Source: Heliomicrobium undosum
GTDB lineage: Bacteria; Bacillota; Desulfitobacteriia; Heliobacteriales; Heliobacteriaceae
DNA length: 64,000 bases
NCBI RefSeq assembly: GCF_009877425.1
Contig: NZ_WXEY01000016.1
Span: 1-64,000 of the forward strand
Direction: 5' to 3'
In this document: positions 54,756-64,000 of the stretch, piece by piece
Layout: each line of letters opens with the position of its first letter
Position numbering within the stretch: the stretch's first letter is position 1
Position numbers and translations under genes: made by a program
Notes under the pieces: generated by a model
Database searches by the model: none
What the model was told of the DNA's origin: nothing
Seen by the model: the letters and a program-made list of their open reading frames with translations, nothing else

Positions 54756-55034
54756 TTACAACACAATGTCCCCGATCCCGACCAGTTCCACCCTCCGCCC
54801 CAACCGCTCCACATCGTTCTCACAGGCGCGGCACTGGCGGTAAAAGATCACGCTGTCTTCATCGCGGTGGATGCGCCGGAGCAGTTTGTGCCGCAGTGCC
54901 ACGTAATCCTCCGTGGTCAGCACCACCTCGAACACGCTCTCCTGCACATGGGTCCCGTAATCCTTCAACGTTTTAAACACCTTTGATCGCCGCTTGTCAT
55001 CGGCGATGTCGTAGGTCACCACGTAATGCTCCAC
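54756..55034 (-). CDS. cas2: Cas2 (module IV)
   Basis: 92 aa from the GTG at 55034; the frame remains open further upstream but this start matches the other copies. VTYDIADDKRRSKVFKTLKD and VIFYRQCRACENDVERLG are present. It is paired with the only full-length cas4/cas1 gene. Confidence 0.93.
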   Translation of the reverse strand: MEHYVVTYDIADDKRRSKVFKTLKDYGTHVQESVFEVVLTTEDYVALRHKLLRRIHRDEDSVIFYRQCRACENDVERLGRRVELVGIGDIVL

Positions 55035-55089
55035 CTGCGATCCCTTCGCCTTCCTAAGCCTTGCCCATCGTCCGGCAACTCGTCCCCGT

Positions 55090-56718
55090 TCACCTGGCCC
55101 GAAAGGCGTCATACTGCGGCCATTCCCCTTGCATCACCTTGCCCAAATAACGAGCCTGGATCTCCATCAACCGCAGGTAGTTGGCCCGATACCCGAAAAC
55201 CGGATGGACCGCCTCCTCGCGGATGCGCGTCTGGTAGGCGCCAAAAAAGCGTTTGCGGCCCCCTTCTTTCAATTGGATGCCGTCAAAGACCGGTTCGAAA
55301 TCGCTCTCTTTGATGATACCCCGATTGACGACATTCAGCACGACTGAGTCGGCGACGATGGCCCGAAACTCCTCCATCAGGTCCAAGGCCAGGGCGGGCC
55401 GGCCGTAGCGCTCACAATGGTACAGGCCCAGATAGGGATCCAAACCCGCCCGGATGATCGCGTTGATGCAGTCTTTGGTCAGCAGCGAATAGGCGTAGCT
55501 CAACAAGGCATTGATCGGATCGCGGGGCGGACGACGGTTGCGTGATGCGAAATCAAAACCCTCCCCCGGCCGCAACAGCTTGGCAAAGCCGGAGAAATAC
55601 AAGCGCCCGGCCAATCCCTCCAGGCCGCGCAGGCTCTCTTTGTCTTCGGCCTCTTTCGCGGCGGCGGCCAGCCCTTCCAACCGCTCCACCACCGATTGGA
55701 TCAGGTCGATTTTTCTCTCTCGGTTTCCCCGTTGCAAAAAAGTCCGTTGGTTGAGGATTTTTCCGCGCACGATCTCCCGCGCCACCGCCAGCGACTGGCT
55801 TTCCGATTCGACAAAGCGAAACTGGGCGCGGCGCAAGGGCACGTTTTTGTTCCAATTCGGCTGCAGCCAACTGCGCACCCGGCCATGCTCCATCAGGTAA
55901 AGCGGAATCCCCAGATCGCTCAACACCGACAGCGCCGCGCTGGAAAGCGACGCCGCCTGCCCGATCACCACTTGATCGACCGCCGAAAGGGGCACATCCT
56001 TGATCATCTGGCCGTCGGCCTCGATGATCAGCCGCCCCTGCCGCTTTCGCAAGGCGGCTCCTGGTATATCCAGATAGAGCGTCCGGCCCAGATTGCTGCC
56101 CGGCGTTGGCCGCCGGGGCGCCGCTTGCGCGCCGGTCAAAAAGGCGCTTTCCTCCGGCATGCAGCGCTCGGCCAGGGCGCAACCCTTGCATTTGGCTTCC
56201 GGCACGGAGGACAAGGGCGGCGGCTCTCCCGCTTCGCGGATCGCCCGGGCCGCCGCCAACGCCTGCAGGGCCGTCTCCCGCAGCGACTCATCGAAAAGCA
56301 CCTGTCGCCGTTCGGCCGATGCCACGTAATAGACATACCCGTAGGCCACTTCCCGACCGGTTGTTTCCTCTAACAAAAGCCCTTGCAGGCACACCTGCAC
56401 ATCATCGTGGAGGCGATGGTCGGCGCTTCCTTTTTTAAACTCGACGGGATACATCTCCCCATCGGTCGCTTCCAACACTTCCAGGACGCCGCGCAGCCCC
56501 AGCGAATCGGAGGACAAAAAGACCTGCCGCGTCTGCACCCGCCCGTCGTCGCTGCGGGTCCGGCGCTCGTTGCGACGCTCGTCCTGAAAGCGGCCTTCGA
56601 GCATATGATGGTTGGTCTCTTCCGCCCCTTCCACCGCGCGGTAGTAAAAGTTTCGCGGACAAAACAACACTTCCGCCACGGCGGAAACAGGGAGGTATTC
56701 GCGCGTCTCGGTATCCAA
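55090..56718 (-). CDS. Full-length Cas4/Cas1 fusion (module IV)
   Basis: 542 aa. Cas4 part: LFCPRNFYYRAVEG, HHMLEGR, LRGVLEVLEATDGEMYPVEF with VEFKKG, and CKGCALAERC closing the iron-sulfur site. The nuclease Asp found in the other copies (GVLDV) is Glu here (GVLEV), which may weaken metal binding. Cas1 part: GLEGLAGRLYFSGFAKLL, YLGLYHCERYGRPALALDLM and MEEFRAIVADSVV carry the integrase metal ligands. It is the one module in which Cas4, Cas1, Cas2 and Cas6 are all full length. TTG start after AGAGG. Confidence 0.95.
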   Translation of the reverse strand: MDTETREYLPVSAVAEVLFCPRNFYYRAVEGAEETNHHMLEGRFQDERRNERRTRSDDGRVQTRQVFLSSDSLGLRGVLEVLEATDGEMYPVEFKKGSADHRLHDDVQVCLQGLLLEETTGREVAYGYVYYVASAERRQVLFDESLRETALQALAAARAIREAGEPPPLSSVPEAKCKGCALAERCMPEESAFLTGAQAAPRRPTPGSNLGRTLYLDIPGAALRKRQGRLIIEADGQMIKDVPLSAVDQVVIGQAASLSSAALSVLSDLGIPLYLMEHGRVRSWLQPNWNKNVPLRRAQFRFVESESQSLAVAREIVRGKILNQRTFLQRGNRERKIDLIQSVVERLEGLAAAAKEAEDKESLRGLEGLAGRLYFSGFAKLLRPGEGFDFASRNRRPPRDPINALLSYAYSLLTKDCINAIIRAGLDPYLGLYHCERYGRPALALDLMEEFRAIVADSVVLNVVNRGIIKESDFEPVFDGIQLKEGGRKRFFGAYQTRIREEAVHPVFGYRANYLRLMEIQARYLGKVMQGEWPQYDAFRAR

Positions 56719-56910
56719 TGGAAATGGCCTCTTTCATTGATACTCAGGGAGATATGTAGACGTAAACATCCCTGTTATCAGTTTGCCATTTCCCTTGGTT
56801 GGGAATACATGGACTTGCGGGGGTTGATACACCTAAAAGAAACCCTTGGATGATTCTCTTGTACGACCGATAAATATTGACATCAGCAGGGCCTCTGTTC
56901 ACAGGTTTCT

Positions 56911-56936
56911 TATTCCCGAGGGGAATTGAATCATCG
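56911..56936 (+). repeat. Solitary inverted CRISPR-repeat-like hairpin (module IV)
   Basis: TATTCCC-GAG-GGGAATTGAA on the plus strand, 23 nt beyond the cas6 stop. Confidence 0.7.
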
Positions 56937-56958
56937 TCATCGGCGTGAGAAACAGGCT

Positions 56959-57816
56959 TTACCGGAAGGCGCTCACCGGCCGATCGGCCCGTTTTGAACG
57001 TTCCTGATTGGCCACGACAATCCGCGTCTCCCCCATGCCCATGGTGCTCTTATACCCCACGCCGCTGTATTCGGCAAAGCGCGCCAGCGCATTGAAGAGG
57101 ATGGGGCTGACGGGATTCGTCGTGGCGAACTCAAAGACTACATCGCCGACAAAACCGATGATCTTGTACCGGTCAAACTGGTAGAGATCGGTGCGGATAT
57201 TGTGCTTGCGGATGCGGATCCCCGCGAATTCATCCGCCAGGGTTTCCGGAAAGGGCAGCGGGCTGTATTGGTTCCAACGGCGAAGGAGGCTACCGAAGAC
57301 CAGTTCAGGTATGGGCAATACCACTTGCGTGCCCCGCTGTCGAAAACTGGTCGGCGTGAGAAAGCGAAAATGAATCGGGTTCCGACACTCCGCTTCCGTG
57401 TACAACTCCTCGTAGGTTTTTTTCGTTACCCGGATGTTGCGGATGACAAGGGGCACGTTCCCAACTCGGACCGCCTTCCCCTCCCATTCAGCCGCCGCCC
57501 GGTCGATCACCTCGCTCAATCGTTGATCCAATGAGCGGATGGTGAACCGCCATCGGCGGCCTTCGTTTTGCCCGGTTCCCTCTTTGGGGGAGGACAAGGA
57601 ATCATCGGAAGGCGTCAACATGGATGACCGCTGCGCCAGGCTTCGCAGCGTGGAGATGGCAAACGGTTTTCCCTCTTGATAATGGATCGCCGTCGCCAAA
57701 TCAGGATCGGCGCTTTTGAGCAGATCAAAAAACATGCCGTGAAGTTTTTCTCCGCCTTCTTCTTGGATTGTTGTCTGTTGTGGCGCTTCCAGTTCGAAAA
57801 TAGATTTGATAAGCAA
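56959..57816 (-). CDS. cas6: Cas6 endoribonuclease (module IV)
   Basis: 285 aa from the TTG at 57816. It is three residues shorter than the other copies at the QQTTIQEEGG region. His of KLHGMFFDLLKS and the AEYSGVGYKSTMGMGETR loop are intact. The upstream ATG is out of frame, as in module III. It lies just left of array A9. Confidence 0.92.
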   Translation of the reverse strand: MLIKSIFELEAPQQTTIQEEGGEKLHGMFFDLLKSADPDLATAIHYQEGKPFAISTLRSLAQRSSMLTPSDDSLSSPKEGTGQNEGRRWRFTIRSLDQRLSEVIDRAAAEWEGKAVRVGNVPLVIRNIRVTKKTYEELYTEAECRNPIHFRFLTPTSFRQRGTQVVLPIPELVFGSLLRRWNQYSPLPFPETLADEFAGIRIRKHNIRTDLYQFDRYKIIGFVGDVVFEFATTNPVSPILFNALARFAEYSGVGYKSTMGMGETRIVVANQERSKRADRPVSAFR

Positions 57817-57860
57817 TTTTTCATCTCCTTTTTTCCATATACCTCGACTCTTAAGATTCT

Positions 57861-58635
57861 TAAGTCTCATTCTCAATAGTTATAGTCTTCTGAGATATTT
57901 CTAGGAGCTCTATTGGGAACGGATGGGAAGTTTCAATTCCCTGTGGGAATTACGATGGACACGTTCCTACGGGAATTATGACTTCTAGTACTTTGGGACC
58001 CCGACGGCGATCCCGTAACCATCTCTGCATTTCAATTCCCTAGGGGAATTATCGTCTTCTGAGACGGAAGTGTGGAGCCTGAAGAATGTCGACCTGTTCC
58101 TATTTCAATTCCCTACGGGAATTAACGTCTTCTGAGACAATAAAAGAGCATATTGCGCCTATATCCTGCGTATGCATTTCAATTCCCTACGGGAATTATC
58201 GTCTTCTGAGACGCACTCACGGCCGCGCCGTAGACTTCCTGATGGAGTTATTTCAATTCCCTACGGGAATTATCGTCTTCTGAGACCCGTTATTTTCCCA
58301 CCGAAAAAGAAGCACTCAAATTATTTCAATTCCCTACGGGAATTATCGTCTTCTGAGACCTATATGACAGAAGAAGAACGCAAGACAGTAGTTTATTTCA
58401 ATTCCCTACGGGAATTATCGTCTTCTGAGACATCCATGCGAAGAGTGCGGATCCAAGCTGCAAATATTTCAATTCCCTCTGAGACTTTAACTCGACAACG
58501 TTTGAGGAGTACCTAACCAATGCCATTTCAATTCCCTACGGGAATTATCGTCTTCTGAGACTCGTGGACATGATTCTTCTCCAGAAGAAATTCTTGAAAT
58601 TTCAATTCCCTACGGGAATTATCGTCTTCTGAGAC
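57861..58635 (-). CRISPR. CRISPR array A9 (9 repeats plus decayed trailer, family B)
   Basis: Repeats at 58029, 58102, 58176, 58250, 58323, 58395, 58466, 58525 and 58599, ending TCGTCTTCTGAGAC. The one at 58466 is only 20 nt: 17 internal bases including half the hairpin are deleted. Decayed units occupy about 57861-57991. Confidence 0.97.
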
Positions 58636-59014
58636 TGCGCGCCTTTCTAGCCCTTATCCCACAAGCCTTCCGGAGTTCTTTCGCGAGCGAGTCCAATTTT
58701 AGCCCGTAAGCCGTTATCTTTTCGCCACCTTAACCCCCACAAACCCCTGATTTTATTGGATCGAGCGACACCGGGGATTTCTACCGACCTACGTCGCTCG
58801 CGAGAAGATCTGCGACCATCCTCTATTAGTAAGACCTCGCCGGAGTAGTGTTCCCGCTTATGCTTCCCTGTTGTTTGACCGATTCACTCAAATTTACAAC
58901 CGTTCTCTATTGCCGGGCCGTGGCAGTGATATGCAAACGATGAAAGGAAAGCCGACTAAGCTTTTTTATCCCTTCTACAAAATCTTCCACAATTCCTGCT
59001 TCCGCCTATGCAAC
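58636..59014 (-). promoter_or_regulatory. Leader B of array A9 and following block
   Basis: Begins GCGCGCCTTTCTAGCCCTTA with TCGCGAGCGAGTCC and TCGCTCGCGAGAAG. It resembles 52595-52990 until about 59010, where it meets a cas4 fragment. No gene. Confidence 0.75.
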
Positions 59015-59215
59015 CCCATGTGGCGTCTGCACCCGCCCGCCGTCGCTGCGGGTCCGGCGTTCGTTGCGACGCTCATCCTGAAAGCGGCCTTCGAGCATGT
59101 GATGGTTGGTATCCTCCGCCCTGCCACCGCGCGGTAGTAAAAGTTCGAGGACAAAACAACACTTCCGCCACGGCGGAGACGGGGAGGTATTCGCACGTAT
59201 CGGTATCCAACTGAA
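59015..59215 (-). pseudogene. cas4 N-terminal fragment (module V)
   Basis: DNA for about the first 65 codons of the cas4/cas1 fusion (HHMLEGRFQDERRNERRTRS visible), with a frameshift in the NFYYRAVEG region. The rest of cas4, all of cas1 and cas2 are absent; the left edge joins the leader-B block. Confidence 0.8.
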
Positions 59216-59400
59216 ATGGCCTCTTTCATTGATACTCAAGGAAATATGTAGATGTAAAAATCCCTGTTATCAATTTGCCATTTCCCATGGTTAGGAATAC
59301 GTGGACGCGCCGGGGTTGCCACCTGGAGCGAAACCCTTGAATGTTCTTTTTTAATAACCGATGAATGTTGACATCATCAAAGCCTCTGATTTACAGGCCA

Positions 59401-59428
59401 CACATTCCCACGGGGAATTGAATTATCG
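59401..59428 (+). repeat. Solitary inverted CRISPR-repeat-like hairpin (module V)
   Basis: ATTCCC-ACG-GGGAATTGAATT on the plus strand. It is retained although both flanking genes are broken. Confidence 0.65.
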
Positions 59429-59451
59429 TTATTAGCGTGAGAAACAGGCTT

Positions 59452-60016
59452 GTTCCAGCGGCGAAGGAGGCTGCCGAAAACCAGTTCTGGAATGGGCAAT
59501 ACCACCTGGGTGCCCCGCTATCGAAAACTGGTCGGTGCGAGAAAGCGAAAATGGATCGGGTTTCGACATTCCGCTTCCGTATACAACTCCTCATAGGCCC
59601 TTTTTCATGATTCAGATGTTGCGGATAACAAGGCGCGCGTTACCAATCCGGTCCACCTTCCCCTCCCATTCAGCCGCCGACTGGTCGATCACCTCGCTCA
59701 ACCGTTGATCCGGTGAGCGGATGGTGAACCGCCATCGGCGGCCTTCGTTTTGTCCAGTTCCCTCTTTTGGGGAAGACGACGGATGATCGGGAGGGATAAA
59801 CATGGGCGTCTGCCGAGCCAAGCTTCGCAGCGTGGAAATGGCAAACGGTTTTCCTTCTTGATCGTGAATCGCCGTCGCCCAGTCAGCGTCGACGCTTTTG
59901 AGCAGATCAAAGAACATACCGTTAAGTTTTTCTCCGCCTTCTTCCCGGATCGTTGTTTGTGTCGTCTGTTGCGGCGCTCCCAGTTCGAAAATGGCGTTGA
60001 GAAGCAAATTTGTCAT
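59452..60016 (-). pseudogene. cas6: cas6 remnant (module V)
   Basis: Matches Cas6 from LLLNAIFELGAPQQTTQTT through the middle (KLNGMFFDLLKSVDADWATA), but a frameshift near 59600 and a deletion at 59452 remove the C-terminal ~80 codons, including the glycine-rich loop. The candidate catalytic His of KLHGM is Asn here. Confidence 0.85.
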
Positions 60017-60112
60017 CTCCTTTCTTTATCAAACCGTTCGGTGGTTGTGCTGCACGTTTTCGGTCAATCGTCTATGACGGTTCGGGGATTAGATCTTACA
60101 CCCTACAAACAG

Positions 60113-60147
60113 AAACGATGCCTGCTTTTCATTCTCGGCATCGTTTG
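60113..60147. terminator. Hairpin between the cas6 remnant and the coiled-coil gene
   Basis: Stem AAACGATGCC / GGCATCGTTT, the stem used in other terminators of this window (15655, 23322). Confidence 0.6.
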
Positions 60148-60214
60148 TGGTATCATAACCATTTGTTTTTTCTTATTATATCGGCTGGTGGAGGACTGCT
60201 ACCTTCTCCACACT

Positions 60215-60499
60215 TCACACACGGCGTCGTGAAAGGGAGCGTAATTTTACTTCATGTTCCCCAATAATGGCTGTAATAGACCGTTGGTCTTCCTGCACAT
60301 CATCTATCTTTCGATTTATCGTTTTGAGCATCCCCTTTATATCATCTTCCTGGCTCCGTTCCAGGCGATCAAATCGACGACTCATTTCTTGCTTGAGTGA
60401 ATTTATTTCACCGCGTATTTCGCTTTCAAGACGCTGCTGCCCATCTTTTAAATCCCGTAGCTCTTGAAGCACGAGGTTTTGAAACTCGTTATCGTTCAC
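60215..60499 (-). CDS. Small coiled-coil protein (copy 3 of 3)
   Basis: 94 aa from a GTG with GAGAGG upstream. Begins MNDNEFQNLVLQELRDLKDG; long coiled coil (EIRGEINSLKQEMSRRFDRL; INRKIDDVQEDQRSITAII) and basic tail LRSLSRRRV. Related to 21655-21927 and to the truncated copy at 42159. It lies between the cas6 remnant and array A10, in the same relative place as the truncated copy beside A4, so it travels with the CRISPR unit. Function unknown. Confidence 0.75.
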   Translation of the reverse strand: MNDNEFQNLVLQELRDLKDGQQRLESEIRGEINSLKQEMSRRFDRLERSQEDDIKGMLKTINRKIDDVQEDQRSITAIIGEHEVKLRSLSRRRV

Positions 60500-60668
60500 G
60501 GAAAGCCTCTCTTAAGGCGTTTAGACTGTTCGGCTGTTTCAAGTATATCATGTTTAGTTAAATCGAACTTACCCTTACACTGAGCCTGTTAAACATAGCA
60601 TGTACCCGTAGGAATTATTGTTTCCTGTCTCCGTTATGCACACCTGATGGATCCCGTCCGTCCTTTTC

Positions 60669-61370
60669 ATTTCGATTCCCTGCGGGAATTATGTCTTCTG
60701 AGGCCGGACATATCCTCGCCCAGTGGGTGCAGCTGGTCAGATTTCAATTCCCTAGGGGAATTATCGTCTTCTGAGACCCGAGGCCTGCCCACCCGATTAT
60801 GATTTGTATACCATATTTCAATTCCCTACGGGAATTTTCGTCTTCTGAGACTGCGCCCCGGAATCTCCGACCTGATCCAGAAACTCCAATTTCAATTCCC
60901 TACGGGAATTATCGTCTTCTGAGACCGGGATTTTTAATCTTCATCAATTTCATGTTGAGCATTTCAATTCCCTACGGGAATTATCGTCTTCTGAGACATT
61001 CGCTCTTGATACCGACACGCCTACTATTGACGGATTTCAATTCCCTACGGGAATTATCGTCTTCTGAGACGCTGAACTGCAACAGACCGCCAACACCTTG
61101 GCGAACAATTTCAATTCCCTACGGGAATTATCGTCTTCTGAGACGCGACAAGGCCCACATCGCCGTCGTGGCGCCGGCGACATTTCAATTCCCTACGGGA
61201 ATTATCGTCTTCTGAGACGGACTATTCTGTTATCTACGCAGAAGGCGCAAAACCATTTCAATTCCCTACGGGAATTATCGTCTTCTGAGACTTGGGATGA
61301 GCGAGTCTCGCCGGATGGTGATGAGTGGGTTGTATTTCAATTCCCTACGGGAATTATCGTCTTCTGAGAC
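60669..61370 (-). CRISPR. CRISPR array A10 (10 repeats, family B)
   Basis: Repeats at 60669, 60741, 60815, 60889, 60961, 61034, 61108, 61182, 61255 and 61334, ending TCGTCTTCTGAGAC; the first three carry point changes. A decayed unit near 60600 (CCGTAGGAATTATTGTTTCC) is nearly the same as the one left of A4, so the two trailer ends are duplicates. Confidence 0.98.
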
Positions 61371-61777
61371 CGCGCGCCCTTCTAGCCCTTATCCCACAAG
61401 CCTTCCGGGCCTCTTTCGCGAGCGAGTCCAATTTAAGCCCACTACTCATTGACCTTTCACCGCCTTAACCCCCGCAAACCCTTGATTTCATTGGATCGAG
61501 CGACACCAGGGTTTTCTACCGACCTGCGTCGCTCGCGAGAAGATCTCCGATCAGCGGCTATTAGGAAGACCTTGCCGCCGTAGCATTCCCGCTAAACATG
61601 CTCCCCTATCAATGTGACCGATTCACTCAAAATTACAGCGGTCATCCACCTGAGCTATCACAGTGACATGCAAACGCGACCAAAGAGGGAACCCCGACCA
61701 GCTTTTTATCTCTTCTACAGAATCTTCCACGATTCCTGCTTTCGCCTACGCAACGCCGTAATGCCTGAGCCGACGAT
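61371..61777 (-). promoter_or_regulatory. Leader B of array A10 and following block
   Basis: Begins CGCGCGCCCTTCTAGCCCTT; carries TTTCGCGAGCGA and TCGCTCGCGAGA about 100 bp apart. Duplicate of 52595-53002. No gene seen. Confidence 0.75.
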
Positions 61778-61823
61778 AGAAAAACAGGCTACGGAGTCAT
61801 TTGTCCCCATAGCCTGTTTTTTT
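61778..61823 (-). terminator. Terminator of argG copy 2
   Basis: Stem AAAACAGGCTA / TAGCCTGTTTT; on the minus strand it follows the argG stop and ends in a T-run. Confidence 0.75.
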
Positions 61824-61888
61824 GAAAAGCTTTCCAATTTACCGAGCTTATCCCGTTGTTAATTTGACTTGAACGGAAGCTCTCCAGC

Positions 61889-63096
61889 CTACCCCCGCAG
61901 TCCCGCCTTCTGCTCCATGATCGCCCGCACCTTCAGCGGTAGGCCGAAGAGGTTGATGAAGCCTTCGGCGTCTTTCTGGTTGTAGACTTCGTCGCGGCCG
62001 AAGGTGGAGAATTCCTCGTTGTAGAGGGAGTAGGGCGACTTGGCGCCGGCGGGGGTGGCGCTACCCTTGTAGAGCTTCATGCGCACGGTGCCGGTGACGG
62101 TTTCCTGGGTCACGTTGACGAAGGCGTCGAGGGCTTCTCTGAGGGGGTGGTACCAGACGCCGTCATAGACGAGTTCGGCGTAGCGGAGGGCGACCTGCTC
62201 CTTGTAGTGCATGGTGGCCCGGTCGAGGCAGAGGTACTCCAGTTCGCGGTGGGCGGCGTAGAGGACGGTGCCGGCCGGGGTTTCATAGACGCCGCGGGAC
62301 TTCATGCCGACGAGGCGGTTCTCCACCATGTCGCAGATGCCCACGCCATGGGCGGCGGCGATGGCGTTCAGTTTTTCGATCATCTCGACGGGGCCGAGGG
62401 CCTCGCCGTTCAGTTTGACAGGGATGCCCTTTTCAAACTCCAGTTCCACGTACTCCGGCTTGTCCGGCGCTTGTTCGGGCGCGGTGCAGATCATAAACAG
62501 GTCGTTCTGGGGTTCGTTCCAGGGATCTTCCAGGTCGGCCCCTTCGTGGCTCAGGTGCCAGAGGTTGCGGTCCATCGAGTAGGGGCGGTCTTTTTTGACG
62601 GGCACGGGGATGTTGCGGGCGTTGGCGTAGTCGATGGCGTCTTCGCGGGAGCGGATGTCCCATTCGCGCCAGGGGGCGACGATCTTGAGGTCGGGGGCCA
62701 GGGCTTTGACGGTCAGTTCAAAGCGGACCTGGTCGTTGCCTTTGCCGGTGGCGCCGTGGGCGATAGCTTCGGCCCCTTCGGCGCGGGCGATCTCGACGAG
62801 GCGCTTGGCGATGAGGGGACGGGCGAAGGAGGTGCCCAGGAGGTATTTGCCCTCATAGACGGCGCCGGCTTTCAGGGTCGGCCAGATGAAGCCGGTGACG
62901 AACTCTTCTTTCACGTCTTCGATGTAGAGCTTGGTGGCGCCCGTTTTGATCGCCTTTTCGTTCAGGGGGGCCAGTTCTTCCCCTTGCCCTAGGTCGGCGG
63001 CCATGGCGATGACTTCTTAGCCGTAGTTCTCTTTCAGCCAGGGGATGATGATCGATGTATCAAGGCCGCCCGAGCCAGGACGATTTTTTTGGACAT
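61889..63096 (-). pseudogene. argG: argG (argininosuccinate synthase) with frameshift and stop, copy 2
   Basis: The natural start is present (AGAGGAGATCGAACC then ATG at 63096; MSKKIVLA). In the ATP-binding loop about four bases are lost, so the expected YSGGLDTS is read as RAALIHRSS, and further on a TAA (63017-63019) replaces the codon before [15 protein letters not shown]. From there 371 codons are open and normal to the end. Argininosuccinate synthase joins citrulline and aspartate in arginine synthesis; this copy should be inactive unless these are sequencing errors. Confidence 0.9.
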
Positions 63097-63239
63097 GGTT
63101 CGATCTCCTCTCACGGTATCCGCGTCAGTTTTATTGGGTGTTCTCGACTCATTGGTCTTGAATTTTACTGTCTTTATCGGTTTATTTAGTGGCTTATTTA
63201 GGGGTTTCTTTTCAGGTCGCAGACGCGCGCCCCTCTCCC

Positions 63240-63720
<481 letters not shown>

Positions 63721-63723
63721 TTT

Positions 63724-63832
63724 TTGTTCCCTACGGGAATTATCCTCTTCTGCACCATAGGGCCGAAAGCCTAGAGCAGGAATTAGCCAAAGCCCGGTTT
63801 CAATTCCCTGGGGAATTATCCTTTTCTGTAAC
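63724..63832 (-). CRISPR. CRISPR array A11 (2 degenerate repeats)
   Basis: Units at 63724 (TTCCCTACGGGAATTATCC, ends CTGCAC) and 63797 (one base short in the hairpin, ends TTTTCTGTAAC) flank one ~41-nt spacer. A leader-like sequence follows at the right. Confidence 0.8.
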
Positions 63833-64000
63833 GGCACGACCTTCTAGCCCTCATCCCACAAGCCTTCCCGCCCTCTTTTGCGAGCGAGTCCGTTTTATTT
63901 GCAATTCCTGCCTTCGTCGCTCCAAACGGAATCATGATCCCATTCCGGAAAAGACAGGTCCGAGAACTCTTCGTCTCTGGCCTGTTTAGTCTTGATTCCG
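63833..64000 (-). promoter_or_regulatory. Leader B-like sequence of array A11
   Basis: CTTCTAGCCCTCATCCCACA and TTTTGCGAGCGAGTCC are recognisable to about 63890. After that the sequence diverges and ends in a hairpin (GACAGG...CCTGTT). No gene. Confidence 0.6.

Overview
The window looks like a stretch of chromosome from a fairly GC-rich Gram-positive anaerobe: strong AGGAGG-type ribosome sites, many TTG/GTG starts, and Clostridia-type genes. My best guess is a heliobacterium or close relative (inference from protein resemblance only, low to moderate confidence). I saw no rRNA or tRNA.

Positions 1-25400 are mostly ordinary chromosome. In order: the 5' end of a membrane protein running off the left edge; a MetF-like reductase; a LytTR regulator followed by a CoA-transferase that lacks its central part; a half-size DMT-type membrane protein; a 9-bp tandem array of DnaA-box-like motifs; a tripartite tricarboxylate transporter operon (tctC-tctB-tctA-tctC); an HD-GYP protein; a SAM methyltransferase; a chemotaxis receptor; an NAD(P)H oxidoreductase; a truncated nitroreductase abutting an HxlR regulator; a ferritin; a cytochrome-b5-like protein; a CPA1 antiporter; a glycosyltransferase-MFS pair with a divergent TetR regulator; a small coiled-coil protein; a secreted protein; and an Eco57I-type DNA methylase with the relic of a BsuBI/PstI-like endonuclease.

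Positions 25485-37400 hold a CRISPR array and a ten-gene type III operon on the minus strand. It reads TIGR02710-like CARF-HEPN, Csx2/TM1812-like CARF-HEPN, Cas10 (GGDD present, no obvious HD), a Csm3-like RAMP, a Csx10-like RAMP, a small subunit, a Csx7-like RAMP, two more RAMPs and an unidentified 153-aa protein. Start/stop overlaps show tight coupling. The content fits subtype III-D best.

Positions 37767-64000 are a tandem amplification of one unit, read right to left as: second array - cas6 - cas4/cas1 fusion - cas2 - leader - first array. Six copies or remnants are visible, each decayed differently (frameshifts, in-frame deletion, fusion, truncation). Eleven arrays share the invariant core ATTCCCTACGGGAAT but belong to at least two repeat families with different outer ends and different leaders. 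Two arrays switch family part way along; at one switch an IS110-family element sits inside a repeat. Broken pieces of arginine genes (argG twice, argF once) and small coiled-coil genes are carried along. No Cascade or cas3 genes are present, so the modules look like adaptation and processing cassettes that could feed crRNAs to the single type III effector.
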